Assembly (NCBI RefSeq): GCF_022846655.1
Contig: NZ_AP025667.1
Coordinates: 3,571,001 to 3,635,000, forward strand
Length of the DNA: 64,000 nt
Origin: Streptomyces seoulensis
GTDB lineage: Bacteria > Actinomycetota > Actinomycetes > Streptomycetales > Streptomycetaceae
Direction: 5' to 3'
Part shown: positions 43,743 to 52,104 of the stretch, in pieces
Layout of the letters: every line of letters starts with the position of its first letter
Position numbering within the stretch: position 1 is the stretch's first letter
Position numbers and translations under genes: made by a program
The notes under the pieces: model-generated
Databases searched by the model: none
Told to the model about the DNA's origin: nothing
Seen by the model: the letters and a program-made list of their open reading frames with translations, nothing else

Positions 43743-45425
43743 ATGATGGCGAGCGAACAGCACGGGGCCGTGGCCACCGCGACGGTCCCCGCGCCCGGGA
43801 CCCCGCGCGCGCCGCTCCCGCGCGCACGGACGCGCGGGCGGCTGGTGCCGCTGCTCGTGCTGCTGCTCCTGGGCCAGATGGCCGCGGCGATGGTCACCAC
43901 GGCGGTCCGGCAGACGCCCACCATCGACGAGCCCGTGTACGTGGTGACGGCCACCGACTATCTGCGCGAGCACCGGGTGCGCTACAACGCCGAACACCCG
44001 CCGCTCGGCAAGCTGCTGATCGCGGCCGGGGTGGCGGTCGCCGATCCGCACTACGACCCCGACACCCCCGGCACCCAGGGCGACGCGGGACGGCACCTGC
44101 TCTACGAGTCGGGGAACGACCCCTGGCGGCTGATGCTGTGGGCACGGCTGCCGGTGATCGCGATGACCCTGCTGTGCGGGCTGGTGGTGTTCGCGTTCGC
44201 GCGGGACCTGGCGGGCCGGGCGGCCGCTCTGGTGGCGCTCGCGCTGTACGCCTTCTCCCCGGATGTGATCGCGCACGGCTCGCTGGCCACGCTCGACCTG
44301 CCGATGACGGCCTTCCTGCTGACGTCGGTCTGGCTGCTGTGGCGGGCACGCTCGCGGCCGCGGCCGTACCTGCCACTGGCCGGGGCGGCGCTGGGCGCGG
44401 CGGTGGCGACCAAGATGAGCGCGCTGCCCGCGATCCCGCTGCTGATGGTGCTGGCCGCCTGGTCGGTGTGGCACGCGCGGGCCGGGGCCGGGCGGCGGCG
44501 CAGGGTGCGCTCGGCGCTCGCGGGTGCGAGCACGGTGCTGCTGGTGGCGCTGGCGGTCGTCTGGGCGACGTATCTGGTGGTCGACCCCCGGCTGGGGTTC
44601 GCGCCCGCCGAGCCGGTGCCGCCGCTGGCGGGGAAGCGGGCGCTGGTGAGCGGTCTGCTGCCGCTGCCGCCCGCGTACGGGGCCGGGCTGCGGATGCAGT
44701 TCGCGCTGGAGTACTACCCGTGGGACGGCTTCCTGTTCGGCCGGGTGTACTCCGGCGCCCTCTGGTACTACCTGCCCGTGGCGCTGCTGGTGAAGACCCC
44801 GCTCGGTCTGCTGGCCCTGGGCGCGGCCGGCGTCGTGACGGTACTGGCGGTGCCGCGTCTGCGTCCCGCGGCGGTGTATCTGCTGGTGCCGCCCGCGCTG
44901 TTGCTGGCGGTGGCGATGACGGGCGCGCGGGACTTCGGCACCCGGTACGCGCTGTTCGTGCCGGTGTTCCTGGCGCTGGCCGGGGGCTGCGTCACGGTCT
45001 GGCGGCGCCGGTGGGCGGGGGCGCTCACCGGAGTACTCGTGCTGTGGGTGGCGGTGAGTTCGCTGCGCGCGTTCCCGTACTACCTCCCCTACGCCAACGA
45101 GGCGTTCGGCGGCCCGGCTCGCACGCACGAGCTGCTGCACGACTCCAACGTCGACTGGGGGCAGGACCTGGGCGCGCTCGCGGACCGGCTGCGGGAGCGG
45201 TACCCGCACGAGCGGGTGTGGCTGGTGTACAAGGGCGCCGGTGTCCCGTCGTACTACGGCATCCGCGCGGCCGACCCTCGCGCGGTGCCGCCGGACCGGG
45301 TGCGCGGGCTGCTGGTGGTCTCGGACTCGGCCGTCGCCAAGGCGCGGGGGCGGCTGGCGGAGCTGATCCGTACGAGCCGCCCGGTCGGCGAGGTGGGCCA
45401 CTCGATCACGCTGTACCGCCGCTGA
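43743..45425 (+). CDS. GT39-like multi-pass membrane glycosyltransferase
   Basis: 560 residues from ATG 43743 (ATG 43746 and GTG 43734 also possible). About ten to eleven transmembrane helices. The first periplasmic loop holds the acidic motif QTPTIDEPVYVVTATDYL, and RYNAEHPPLGKLLIA follows; both are typical of GT39/ArnT-PMT-like GT-C transferases, in which the loop Asp-Glu is catalytic. The C-terminal part has LLHDSNVDWGQDLGALAD, also common in this group. It would move a sugar from a polyprenyl donor to an acceptor outside the membrane. The acceptor is unknown. It is single, followed by an RpiR regulator gene after 54 bases. Confidence 0.85.
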   Translation: MMASEQHGAVATATVPAPGTPRAPLPRARTRGRLVPLLVLLLLGQMAAAMVTTAVRQTPTIDEPVYVVTATDYLREHRVRYNAEHPPLGKLLIAAGVAVADPHYDPDTPGTQGDAGRHLLYESGNDPWRLMLWARLPVIAMTLLCGLVVFAFARDLAGRAAALVALALYAFSPDVIAHGSLATLDLPMTAFLLTSVWLLWRARSRPRPYLPLAGAALGAAVATKMSALPAIPLLMVLAAWSVWHARAGAGRRRRVRSALAGASTVLLVALAVVWATYLVVDPRLGFAPAEPVPPLAGKRALVSGLLPLPPAYGAGLRMQFALEYYPWDGFLFGRVYSGALWYYLPVALLVKTPLGLLALGAAGVVTVLAVPRLRPAAVYLLVPPALLLAVAMTGARDFGTRYALFVPVFLALAGGCVTVWRRRWAGALTGVLVLWVAVSSLRAFPYYLPYANEAFGGPARTHELLHDSNVDWGQDLGALADRLRERYPHERVWLVYKGAGVPSYYGIRAADPRAVPPDRVRGLLVVSDSAVAKARGRLAELIRTSRPVGEVGHSITLYRR

Positions 45426-45479
45426 GCCTCGCGCCCGACACGCCGGACGGTGTGGGGCGGTGAGCTATGTTGACTCGTC

Positions 45480-46421
45480 GTGGGAGACAAAGTCGACGGT
45501 CCGGCGTCCTCGCCGCAGCAGGCGCGCGCACAGGCATCCGCGATCACCTCGGGCGGGCCGGCAGCGGGCGCCGAGGCCGCGCCGACCTCCCGGTTGCGGG
45601 CGCTCTTCGACGGGCCCAGGCTCTCCCCAGGACAGCGCCGGGTGGCGCAGTACCTGATAGAGCACCTCACCGAGGCGGCGTTCCTGTCCATCACCGAGCT
45701 GGCAGACCGGGCAGGGGTCAGCCAGCCCTCCGTGACCCGGTTCGCGGGCGCCGTGGGCTTCAGCGGTTATCCGGCGCTGCGGGAGCGGCTCCAGTCGATC
45801 GCGCTGAGCGCGCTGGCGGGCGGCGCCGGTGAGGAGGACCGGGCGAACGAGCTGCAGGCGGCGGTCGACGCGGAGATCCAGAACCTGGAGCATCTGCGCC
45901 GCGACCTCGCCGACCCGGACCGGGTGATCCGGGTGGGCCGGGAGCTGTCCCTGTCCACCCCGCTGACCGTGCTGGGCCTGCGCATCTCGGCCTCGCTGGC
46001 GGAGTACTTCGGCTACGCGGCCCGGCGTATCCACCCCGACGTACGGCTGGTGACGCGGGGCGGCAGCGTGGCCTGCGACGCGCTGCTGCAGTCCCGCGAG
46101 GCGGGCGGTACCTGGGTGCTGGCGTTCGCCATGCCCCGGCACGCTCAGGAGACGCTCGCCGCGCTGCGGGTCGCGCGGGAGGCGGGGCTGAAGGTCGCTC
46201 TGGTCACCGACCTGGCGCTGGGCCCGCTCGCGGAGGAGGCCGACGTCACCTTCGCCAGCGGCACCGGCTCCCGGCTGGTCTTCGACTCCTACGCCGCCCC
46301 CGGCCTGCTGGCCGCCGCCCTGCTGCAGGCCATGACCGACGCCGACCCCGAGCGCACCCAGGGCCGGCTGGAGAAGTACGAGCAGGTCGCCGACCAGCAG
46401 CAGTTCTTCCTGCGGGACTGA
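45480..46421 (+). CDS. MurR/RpiR family transcriptional regulator with SIS domain
   Basis: 313 residues from GTG 45480. An Ala/Gly-rich N-terminal 40 residues precede the HTH_6 domain (about 40-115; SPGQRRVAQYLIEHLTEAAF, then SITELADRAGVSQPSVTRFA). A SIS sugar-phosphate-binding domain covers about 145-290 (LTVLGLRISASLAEYFGYAA, then VLAFAMPRHAQETLAALRVA). These regulators sense phosphosugars and usually control sugar or cell-wall recycling genes. It follows the GT39-like gene and precedes, by 176 bases, a small gene with an operator-like palindrome, which it might bind. Confidence 0.93.
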   Translation: MGDKVDGPASSPQQARAQASAITSGGPAAGAEAAPTSRLRALFDGPRLSPGQRRVAQYLIEHLTEAAFLSITELADRAGVSQPSVTRFAGAVGFSGYPALRERLQSIALSALAGGAGEEDRANELQAAVDAEIQNLEHLRRDLADPDRVIRVGRELSLSTPLTVLGLRISASLAEYFGYAARRIHPDVRLVTRGGSVACDALLQSREAGGTWVLAFAMPRHAQETLAALRVAREAGLKVALVTDLALGPLAEEADVTFASGTGSRLVFDSYAAPGLLAAALLQAMTDADPERTQGRLEKYEQVADQQQFFLRD

Positions 46422-46448
46422 TCCGGAGCGACGTATCCCGCATCGGCG

Positions 46449-46468
46449 CGGATGAATGTTTTCATCCG
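46449..46468. promoter_or_regulatory. 8-bp palindrome overlapping the -35 region, operator candidate
   Basis: CGGATGAA and TTCATCCG are perfect arms around a 4-base spacer, ending two bases before a candidate -35. A strong match for a dimeric regulator site. The RpiR gene just upstream is the obvious candidate regulator, but this is inference. Confidence 0.5.
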
Positions 46469-46470
46469 TC

Positions 46471-46499
46471 TTGAAAAGCGGTTGGCATATATAAATACT
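46471..46499 (+). promoter_or_regulatory. Candidate promoter of the 126-residue hypothetical gene
   Basis: TTGAAA (46471-46476) and AATACT (46494-46499) have a 17-base spacer inside one of the most AT-rich short stretches of the window (CATATATAAATACT). The predicted leader to ATG 46598 is about 90 bases. Confidence 0.5.
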
Positions 46500-46597
46500 G
46501 CTCACGGATTCCGTGGCGGTCCCGTCAGGCCCGTCCGGGCCAGGGCCGCCCCCACCCGTCGGAGCACCCTCCCCGACGACGAGGCACACCGGAAGCG

Positions 46598-46978
46598 ATG
46601 AGCATGCCGATCACCACCACGCGCATCAGCCCCGACTGGCCCTGCCAGGTCAAGGCGCCGGGCAGCTACGACTGGGAACGCTCGGCGGCCAAGTGGCTGC
46701 GCGAACTGATCCCGGCGCGCTACGCCAGCTATCCGGCGCTGATCCGGCACCCCGTGCTGCTGGCCCGGCACGCCGGGCTCCAGGTGCAGCAGGAGATCCG
46801 GGTGGCGCGCACCGCGCTGCAGACCGCCCGTGCCGAGCTGCCGATGCTCGGGCTGCCCGAGTCGGTCATCGAGCACACCATCAAGCTGTACGCCGCCGAG
46901 CTGCTCCAGCTCCAGCACATCGCGCGCAGTGTCCGCGCCGTCTCCGAGGCGCTGGGCACCCGTGGCACCGGCCGCTGA
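46598..46978 (+). CDS. Small conserved-type hypothetical protein
   Basis: 126 residues from ATG 46598. It is soluble and mostly helical (YDWERSAAKWLRELIPARYA, then LQQEIRVARTALQT-like and VIEHTIKLYAAELLQLQHIA), with no signal peptide or membrane segment. I do not recognise a domain. Its upstream region has an unusually AT-rich promoter and a perfect palindrome, suggesting tight regulation. It precedes the ANTAR-SpoIIE phosphatase gene by 99 bases on the same strand. Confidence 0.75.
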   Translation: MSMPITTTRISPDWPCQVKAPGSYDWERSAAKWLRELIPARYASYPALIRHPVLLARHAGLQVQQEIRVARTALQTARAELPMLGLPESVIEHTIKLYAAELLQLQHIARSVRAVSEALGTRGTGR

Positions 46979-47077
46979 CCGGGCCTTCCGCGCCCGCGAT
47001 CCGGCGCTCGCCGCTCCTGGAGGGAACGGCTGCGCCGGACAAGTGAGCGAGCGGCCGGCTTGTGCCATGCTCGTCGC

Positions 47078-49450
47078 GTGACGAGCGAGCCCGCATCCCC
47101 TGTGGACCCCGGTTTCGGCGCCGACGTCGCGGCGCTGGCCAAAGTCGTGGCCCGGCAACGCGCCGAGTTGGAGCGGCTGCGCGACCTCGCCGCCTCCTCG
47201 GCGGTGCTGGAGCGGGCCAAGGGCGCGCTGATGGCCATGACCGGCCGGTCGGCCGACTCCGCCCACGGGGAGCTGCTCGCGCGGACCGAGGCCGGCCGCC
47301 GCACCCTGATCGAGGAGTGCTGGCTCACCCTGGGCGCGCTGGAGCCCCCGAAGCCCACCCCTGCGGACACGGAGGACCCCGGACCGCTGGAGCCCTGGTC
47401 GGCCGCCTCCCGGCAGCCCGCGCCCACCGCACCCGGCGACCTCGCGGACGTCCTGGGTGACCTGGGCCGGGATCTCGTCCGGGTCGGCTCGCCCCAGGAG
47501 CTGGCCGGGTATCTGCTGCGGCACCTGGGCCCGGACGCGGCCGCCGACGCCGTACTGCTCTACCAGCACCTGCCCGAGGACGGTCTCGAACTCATCGGGT
47601 ACGCGGGTATCGACGCCGCCCTCGCCGGGCGCTGGCACCACATGCCGCCGCTGAGCAGGCTGGCCCCGCTGGAGTGTCTGCGCACGGGCGAGCCGCGCTG
47701 GCTGGAGGACCTGGCGGCGGACCGTCGGCGGTACCTGCTCGGGGACCCGCCCGACCGATGGCATTCGCGGGCCTGGCTGCCGGTGCCCGCCGGGCCGGGC
47801 TCCGGCGTGGCGCTCGGGGTGCTGCGCACCCAGGAGGGACCGTTCGAGCCGCGTGAGCGCCGGCTGCTGCTGGCGGCGGCCCGGTTGTGCGCGGGACGGC
47901 TGCGCGCCTTCGACGCGGCGGCGGACGGCGAGACGGACGGTGCCGCCCGGAGCGTGCAGGCGGTGCTCGACGGGCTGCCGGGCGCCGCGATCCTGCTGTG
48001 CCCGCTGCGGGCCGCCTCCGGCGCGGTGGAGGACTACCGCATCGAGGCCGCGAGCCCGGAGGCGGTCGACGTGTTCGGCAACACCGGGCGCGAGATGATC
48101 GGCCGGCACATCCTGGAGAGCTATCCGTCCGTGGCGGGCGAGCAGTTGTGGCACGGCTATCTGACGGCGCTGACCACCGGGGTGCCGTTCGAGAGCGCGC
48201 CGTTCGCCTACCAGGACGTGGTGGACGGCGTGCCGGTGACCGCCACGTACTCCGTGCGGGCGGCGCCGCTGGCCGACGGGCTGCTGGTGACCTGGCTGCG
48301 GCTCGACCCGCTGGACCGGCAGGAGCAGCGGCTGTGGGACGTGCAGCGGCTGGGCAATCTGGGCTGGGCCAACTGGAACCTGGTCACCGGCGACATCTCC
48401 TGGTCGGCGCAGACCTACGCGGTGCTCGGGCTGAACGCGGCGCGCGGACCCGTGGCGCTCGCGGAACTGCCCGCGCTGGTGGCGCCGCAGGACTCGGGGC
48501 CGCTGCGGGCTGCGATCACCGGACTCGTCCGCCACGCACGCCCCTTCGACGTGCCCTTCCGCATGGAGACGCCCGACGGGGTGCGGCACCTGCGGATCGT
48601 CGCGGAGGCGGTGACCGAGCCGGACGGCACGCCCGCCGAGGTGCACGGGTTCGTGCAGGACCTCACCGCCCAGCGCAGCGCCGAACTCGCGCTGGTGGAG
48701 AGCGAGCGGGCGATGCTGCTGCAGCGCGGGGTGCTCCAGGCCGAACGGGCACTGGCCGACCGGCTGCAGCACGCGCTGCTCCCGCTGCCCGCCGGTCCGG
48801 TCCGGCTGGCCGGGCTGCGGGTCGAAGTGGCCTACCTGCCGGCCCAGTCGGGCATCCAGGTCGGCGGCGACTGGTTCAGCGCCATCGAACTCTCCGACGA
48901 CGCGGCGCTGTTCGTGGTCGGCGACGTGGCGGGCCATGGCATCGGGGCGGTGGCCACGATGGCTCAACTCCGTTTCACCGCCAAGGGGATGGTGGGCACG
49001 GGGTCTTCGCTGACCGGGGCCCTGACCCGGCTGAACACCCTGCTGCTGCACTCACGGGACGGCCGCAGCACCGCCACCATGGTGCTGGCCCGCTACGACC
49101 CCACGACCCGCGTCCTGGCCTGGGCCCAGGCCGGGCACCCGCCGCCGCTGCTGGTGCGCGGAGGCACCGCACGCTTCCTCACCCGGCCCGTCGGCATGCT
49201 GCTCGGCGCGAGCGCGACCCCGGTGTTCGACTCGGCCGAGGCCCGGCTGGAACCCGGCGACCGGCTGCTGCTGTTCACCGACGGCCTGGTGGAACGCCCC
49301 GGCGAGGACGTCCACGCGGGCTTCGCCCGCCTCGCCGACACGGTCCGCACCCACGGCGAGGACAGCCTGGACACCCTGCTCGGCATGATGCTGGTCGACG
49401 AACACCGCGACGACGTGTGCGTGGTGGACATCCGGCTCCCGGTGGAGTGA
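47078..49450 (+). CDS. SpoIIE-type phosphatase with N-terminal ANTAR-like, GAF and PAS domains
   Basis: 790 residues from GTG 47078. It opens with a helical ANTAR-like domain (ALAKVVARQRAELERLRDLA, then VLERAKGALMAMTGRSADSA), an RNA-binding antitermination module. A GAF-like domain covers about 110-285 and two PAS-like segments about 295-545 (WANWNLVTGDISWSAQTYAV). The C-terminal PP2C/SpoIIE domain has YLPAQSGIQVGGDWFSAIEL, VVGDVAGHGIGAVATMAQL and LLLFTDGLVERPGEDVHAGF, and ends MMLVDEHRDDVCVVDIRLPV. There are no membrane helices and no HATPase domain, so it senses cytoplasmic signals, unlike the phosphatase at 31.8 kb. Confidence 0.9.
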   Translation: MTSEPASPVDPGFGADVAALAKVVARQRAELERLRDLAASSAVLERAKGALMAMTGRSADSAHGELLARTEAGRRTLIEECWLTLGALEPPKPTPADTEDPGPLEPWSAASRQPAPTAPGDLADVLGDLGRDLVRVGSPQELAGYLLRHLGPDAAADAVLLYQHLPEDGLELIGYAGIDAALAGRWHHMPPLSRLAPLECLRTGEPRWLEDLAADRRRYLLGDPPDRWHSRAWLPVPAGPGSGVALGVLRTQEGPFEPRERRLLLAAARLCAGRLRAFDAAADGETDGAARSVQAVLDGLPGAAILLCPLRAASGAVEDYRIEAASPEAVDVFGNTGREMIGRHILESYPSVAGEQLWHGYLTALTTGVPFESAPFAYQDVVDGVPVTATYSVRAAPLADGLLVTWLRLDPLDRQEQRLWDVQRLGNLGWANWNLVTGDISWSAQTYAVLGLNAARGPVALAELPALVAPQDSGPLRAAITGLVRHARPFDVPFRMETPDGVRHLRIVAEAVTEPDGTPAEVHGFVQDLTAQRSAELALVESERAMLLQRGVLQAERALADRLQHALLPLPAGPVRLAGLRVEVAYLPAQSGIQVGGDWFSAIELSDDAALFVVGDVAGHGIGAVATMAQLRFTAKGMVGTGSSLTGALTRLNTLLLHSRDGRSTATMVLARYDPTTRVLAWAQAGHPPPLLVRGGTARFLTRPVGMLLGASATPVFDSAEARLEPGDRLLLFTDGLVERPGEDVHAGFARLADTVRTHGEDSLDTLLGMMLVDEHRDDVCVVDIRLPVE

Positions 49451-49458
49451 GGACCGGG

Positions 49459-50127
49459 TCACTCCGTACCGGTGCGGGACTCCAGGGCGCGGCGGGTGTC
49501 GTCGCCGTAGACGCCGTCCTCGTCGCCCCGGATGCCGTACCAGAGCTGGAACCGGGCGACCGCCGAGGTGAGTCCGGGGTCGTAGGCGCCGGTGGGAGAG
49601 CCGTCCCGGAAGACGTCGGGGATGCGCAGCAGGCGGCGCCGCAGTTCGGTGACCTCGGGGCCGGAGTCGCCCTGGCGGAGGGTACCGGGACCGTCCGGGT
49701 CGGCGGGGGCGGGGGACCCGGGTGCGGTGGCGGGGGCGGTGGTCGTGACGGGTGGGGACGTGGGTCGCGCGGTGGCCTCCTGGCGGCCGGGGAGCAGGAG
49801 GGCGCAGCCGAATCCGGTGAGGGCGGCCGCGGCCAGGGCGAGGCCGACCGCCCAGCGGCGCCGGGTGGAACGGGCCCCCGCGCCCTCGCCCGTGTCGGTG
49901 CCTGTGCTCGTGCCCGTACTCAGTCCCTCGGGCGGTACCGGGGGCAGTTCCTCGGTGTCGTCCTCGGCGGGCCGCGCGGGCGTCTCGCTCCGGACCCCGG
50001 TCCCCTGTTCCGGCATCAGCTCGCGCATCAGCTCCGCGAGGGCGTCGGTGGGGCGGGCGCGCAGGACGCGTACGGGTTCCACGACCCTTGTGGGGCGCGG
50101 GCGTTCGGGATCGGGGGGTGTCGGCAC
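49459..50127 (-). CDS. Single-pass membrane protein with peptidoglycan-binding domain
   Basis: 222 residues from GTG 50125-50127 behind GGAAGGAG. Residues 1-90 are cytoplasmic, acidic and Pro-rich. One membrane helix follows (WAVGLALAAAALTGFGCALL), then a Pro/Thr linker and a C-terminal PG_binding_1 domain (GDSGPEVTELRRRLLRIPDV, then SAVARFQLWYGIRGDEDGVY, GDDTRRALE). The domain should contact peptidoglycan outside the membrane, while the long inner part may bind a regulator. It converges with the SpoIIE phosphatase gene, 8 bases from its stop. Confidence 0.87.
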   Translation of the reverse strand: MPTPPDPERPRPTRVVEPVRVLRARPTDALAELMRELMPEQGTGVRSETPARPAEDDTEELPPVPPEGLSTGTSTGTDTGEGAGARSTRRRWAVGLALAAAALTGFGCALLLPGRQEATARPTSPPVTTTAPATAPGSPAPADPDGPGTLRQGDSGPEVTELRRRLLRIPDVFRDGSPTGAYDPGLTSAVARFQLWYGIRGDEDGVYGDDTRRALESRTGTE

Positions 50128-50205
50128 GCTGCTCTCCTTCCGTCCCTCGCCCTGGGGTACGGAGCGCGGGGCGGCGGCGTTCAGGGTGTCCCCGTCACGA
50201 CCCGG

Positions 50206-51069
50206 TCACGCCGGGGCGAGCGCCTCCTCGTGCGCGCCCTCGTGCACGAAGCGGCTCAGCGACGCCGTCAGGGTGCCCACGAAGGCGTCCTGGTCGTCCT
50301 CGGTGAGGACGTCCAGGGAGAGATAGGGGTTGAGGTCCTCCAGCTCGACCAGGAGCAGGTCGCCCTCGAGGGTGCGGCAGGCGTCGACGCGCTGGATGCC
50401 GTGGCCGAGCGCGTTCCAGTCGATGAATCCGCGCGCGAACTCCAGGTCGGCGGCGGTCGCCCGGTACGGCTTGAGGTCCCAGCGCTGCCGGGGGTCGGGG
50501 GCGTAGAGGGCGTACTGGAAGTCGTCGTCCACGAAGTAGAAGGACACCTCGTGGACGAAGTCGATGTGCGGCTGGACCAGGACCGAGCCGTCGGCCAGCG
50601 GAGCCTCGGCGGCGCGGCTCGGCGGGACGGTGCGCAGCCCGAGGGAGTCGGCGCCGTACATCGGCTTGACCACGTAGCGGTCGGCGGCGGGCAGCCGGTG
50701 CAGGTCCTCGGCGTGGGCGACGGTGGGGATGACCGGGAGTCCGGCCACGGTGAGGTCGAGCAGATACCCCTTGCCGGCCATGTCGGCCTTGCCGGTCAGC
50801 GGGTTGTAGACCCGGGCGCCGGTCTCGAGCGCGTGGGCGCGGAACGCCTCGTACTCGGTGCGATAGCCCAGCACCGGGCCGGTGTTGCGGACCACGACGG
50901 CGTCGAAGCCGTCCATCAGCGCGGCCGCGTCCATCGGGTGGCACAGGGCGAGATCGAAGTGGGTGCGCAGCCGGGAGGTGAGGAAGACGTCCTCGTCGCC
51001 GTAGCGGCGCCCTCGGGCCGGGTACGCCAGGTCGGTGACGTAGAGCAGGCGGGGGCGGGCGGAGGGCAT
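50206..51069 (-). CDS. ATP-grasp family protein of unknown substrate
   Basis: 287 residues from ATG 51067-51069 behind GGAGA. The N-terminal third is a Rossmann-like pre-ATP-grasp region (RLLYVTDLAYPARGRRYGDE, then MDGFDAVVVRNTGPV). ATP-grasp pieces follow: DRYVVKPMYGADSLGL (nucleotide lysine and Gly loop), GSVLVQPHIDFVHEVSFYFV, and VELEDLNPYLSLDVL, where E and N are the metal-binding pair. Enzymes of this fold ligate a carboxylate to an amine or thiol. No peptide precursor or carrier gene is adjacent, so the product is unknown. It is the first gene of a run with the peptidoglycan-binding protein, 78 bases away. Confidence 0.82.
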   Translation of the reverse strand: MPSARPRLLYVTDLAYPARGRRYGDEDVFLTSRLRTHFDLALCHPMDAAALMDGFDAVVVRNTGPVLGYRTEYEAFRAHALETGARVYNPLTGKADMAGKGYLLDLTVAGLPVIPTVAHAEDLHRLPAADRYVVKPMYGADSLGLRTVPPSRAAEAPLADGSVLVQPHIDFVHEVSFYFVDDDFQYALYAPDPRQRWDLKPYRATAADLEFARGFIDWNALGHGIQRVDACRTLEGDLLLVELEDLNPYLSLDVLTEDDQDAFVGTLTASLSRFVHEGAHEEALAPA

Positions 51070-51213
51070 ACGGGGTCTCCTCGTTCGGGCCGGGTGCCGA
51101 CAGGGTGGAGAAAGGTTACGTCGCAGGCCGGCGCCGATGATCGCCGGGCCCTGCGGGCATCGCGCGCACCGCTGTCCGCAGCACTCGGTTCCCTCGTGAG
51201 GGCCTGTTCACTG

Positions 51214-51245
51214 CACTGAGTGCCAGGCGGGGGGCCTGAGTGCTA
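51214..51245. promoter_or_regulatory. Operator-like repeat upstream of the tetR gene
   Basis: CACTGAGTGCCA (51214-51225) recurs exactly upstream of the DUF35 gene at 52018-52029. A second related copy, CCTGAGTGCTA (51235-51245), lies 11 bases before the tetR start. Shared repeats at both promoters suggest autoregulation and control of the next gene by the TetR protein. Confidence 0.5.
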
Positions 51246-51256
51246 CGTTCCCGTCC

Positions 51257-51988
51257 ATGAGCACCAGCAGTGCGGCGCCGCCCGCGAAGCCGCCGATGCG
51301 CGACGCCCTGGTGGCGGCCGCCTTCCAGCTCTTCCTGGAGCGCGGGTACGAACAGACCACGGTGGACGACATCGTGGCGCTGGCGGAGGTCGGACGACGC
51401 TCGTTCTTCCGCTACTTCCCCTCCAAGGAGGACGTGGTCTTCCCCGACCACGAGGGCTGTCTGGCCGACATGACCGCGTTCCTGTCGACGGGCGACGACG
51501 GCGAGGAGCCGGTGCGGCGGGTGTGCGACGCGGCCCGGCTGGTGCTGCGCATGTACGCGGAGAACCCGGCGTTCTCGGTACAGCGCTACCGGCTGACCCG
51601 GCGGGTGCCGGGGCTGCGGGCGTACGAACTCTCCGTGGTGTGGCGCTACGAGCGCGCGCTCGCCGCGTATCTGCGCGGCCGGTTCGCCGGGCGTCCGGAC
51701 GGCACGCTGCGCGCAGACGTGATCGCGGCCGCGGTGGTCGCCGCGCACAACAACGCCCTCCGCTCCTGGCTGCGTTCGGACGGCAAGGGGGACGCGGAGG
51801 CGGCCGTGGACCACGCCCTGGGCTGCGTGCAGGCCGCGTTCGCCGACGCGCCGGCGAGGCCCGCGCCGTCCCCCTTCCCGCCCGAGTCGCCGCGCCCGGA
51901 CGACGTGGTGGTCCTGGTCGCCCGCCGGGACGCTCCCCTGTGGCAGGTGGTGCGGCAGTTCGAGGCGGCACAGGGCGAGGGCCGGTAA
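51257..51988 (+). CDS. TetR family transcriptional regulator
   Basis: 243 residues from ATG 51257. The N-terminal HTH is canonical: DALVAAAFQLFLERGYEQTT, then VDDIVALAEVGRRSFFRYFP and SKEDVVF. The ligand domain (about 75-195) is helical, and a Pro-rich 40-residue tail ends in VLVARRDAPLWQVVRQFEAA, longer than usual for TetR proteins. It is followed 117 bases later by a DUF35 gene whose promoter shares a 12-base motif with its own. The short distance from repeat to start codon suggests a nearly leaderless transcript under autorepression. Confidence 0.93.
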   Translation: MSTSSAAPPAKPPMRDALVAAAFQLFLERGYEQTTVDDIVALAEVGRRSFFRYFPSKEDVVFPDHEGCLADMTAFLSTGDDGEEPVRRVCDAARLVLRMYAENPAFSVQRYRLTRRVPGLRAYELSVVWRYERALAAYLRGRFAGRPDGTLRADVIAAAVVAAHNNALRSWLRSDGKGDAEAAVDHALGCVQAAFADAPARPAPSPFPPESPRPDDVVVLVARRDAPLWQVVRQFEAAQGEGR

Positions 51989-52017
51989 TTCAGGGTACGC
52001 AGTGCCTTTACGAGTGA

Positions 52018-52029
52018 CACTGAGTGCCA
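52018..52029. promoter_or_regulatory. Operator-like repeat upstream of the DUF35 gene
   Basis: CACTGAGTGCCA is identical to 51214-51225. A related AGTGCCTTTACG lies at 52001-52012. The block is 75 bases before the DUF35 start. Confidence 0.5.
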
Positions 52030-52104
52030 TACGCTGTCGCTCGTGCACGGTGGCACGGCATCGGGCACGAGCGGATTCCGGCCCAGTGCAGGGAGTTGAC
52101 GAGC

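Noticed and set aside
42916..46421. Carbohydrate biosynthetic gene cluster made of the kinase-like, GT39-like and RpiR genes
   Set aside because: The genes are adjacent, but the spacing is wide, starts are independent and no polymer-specific genes occur, so a shared pathway is not supported.
46502..51219. Open frames of 849 and 1110 codons overlapping the second SpoIIE gene
   Set aside because: Both are out of frame with clear domain matches and have repetitive Gly/Arg/Ala/His-rich translations. They are composition artefacts.
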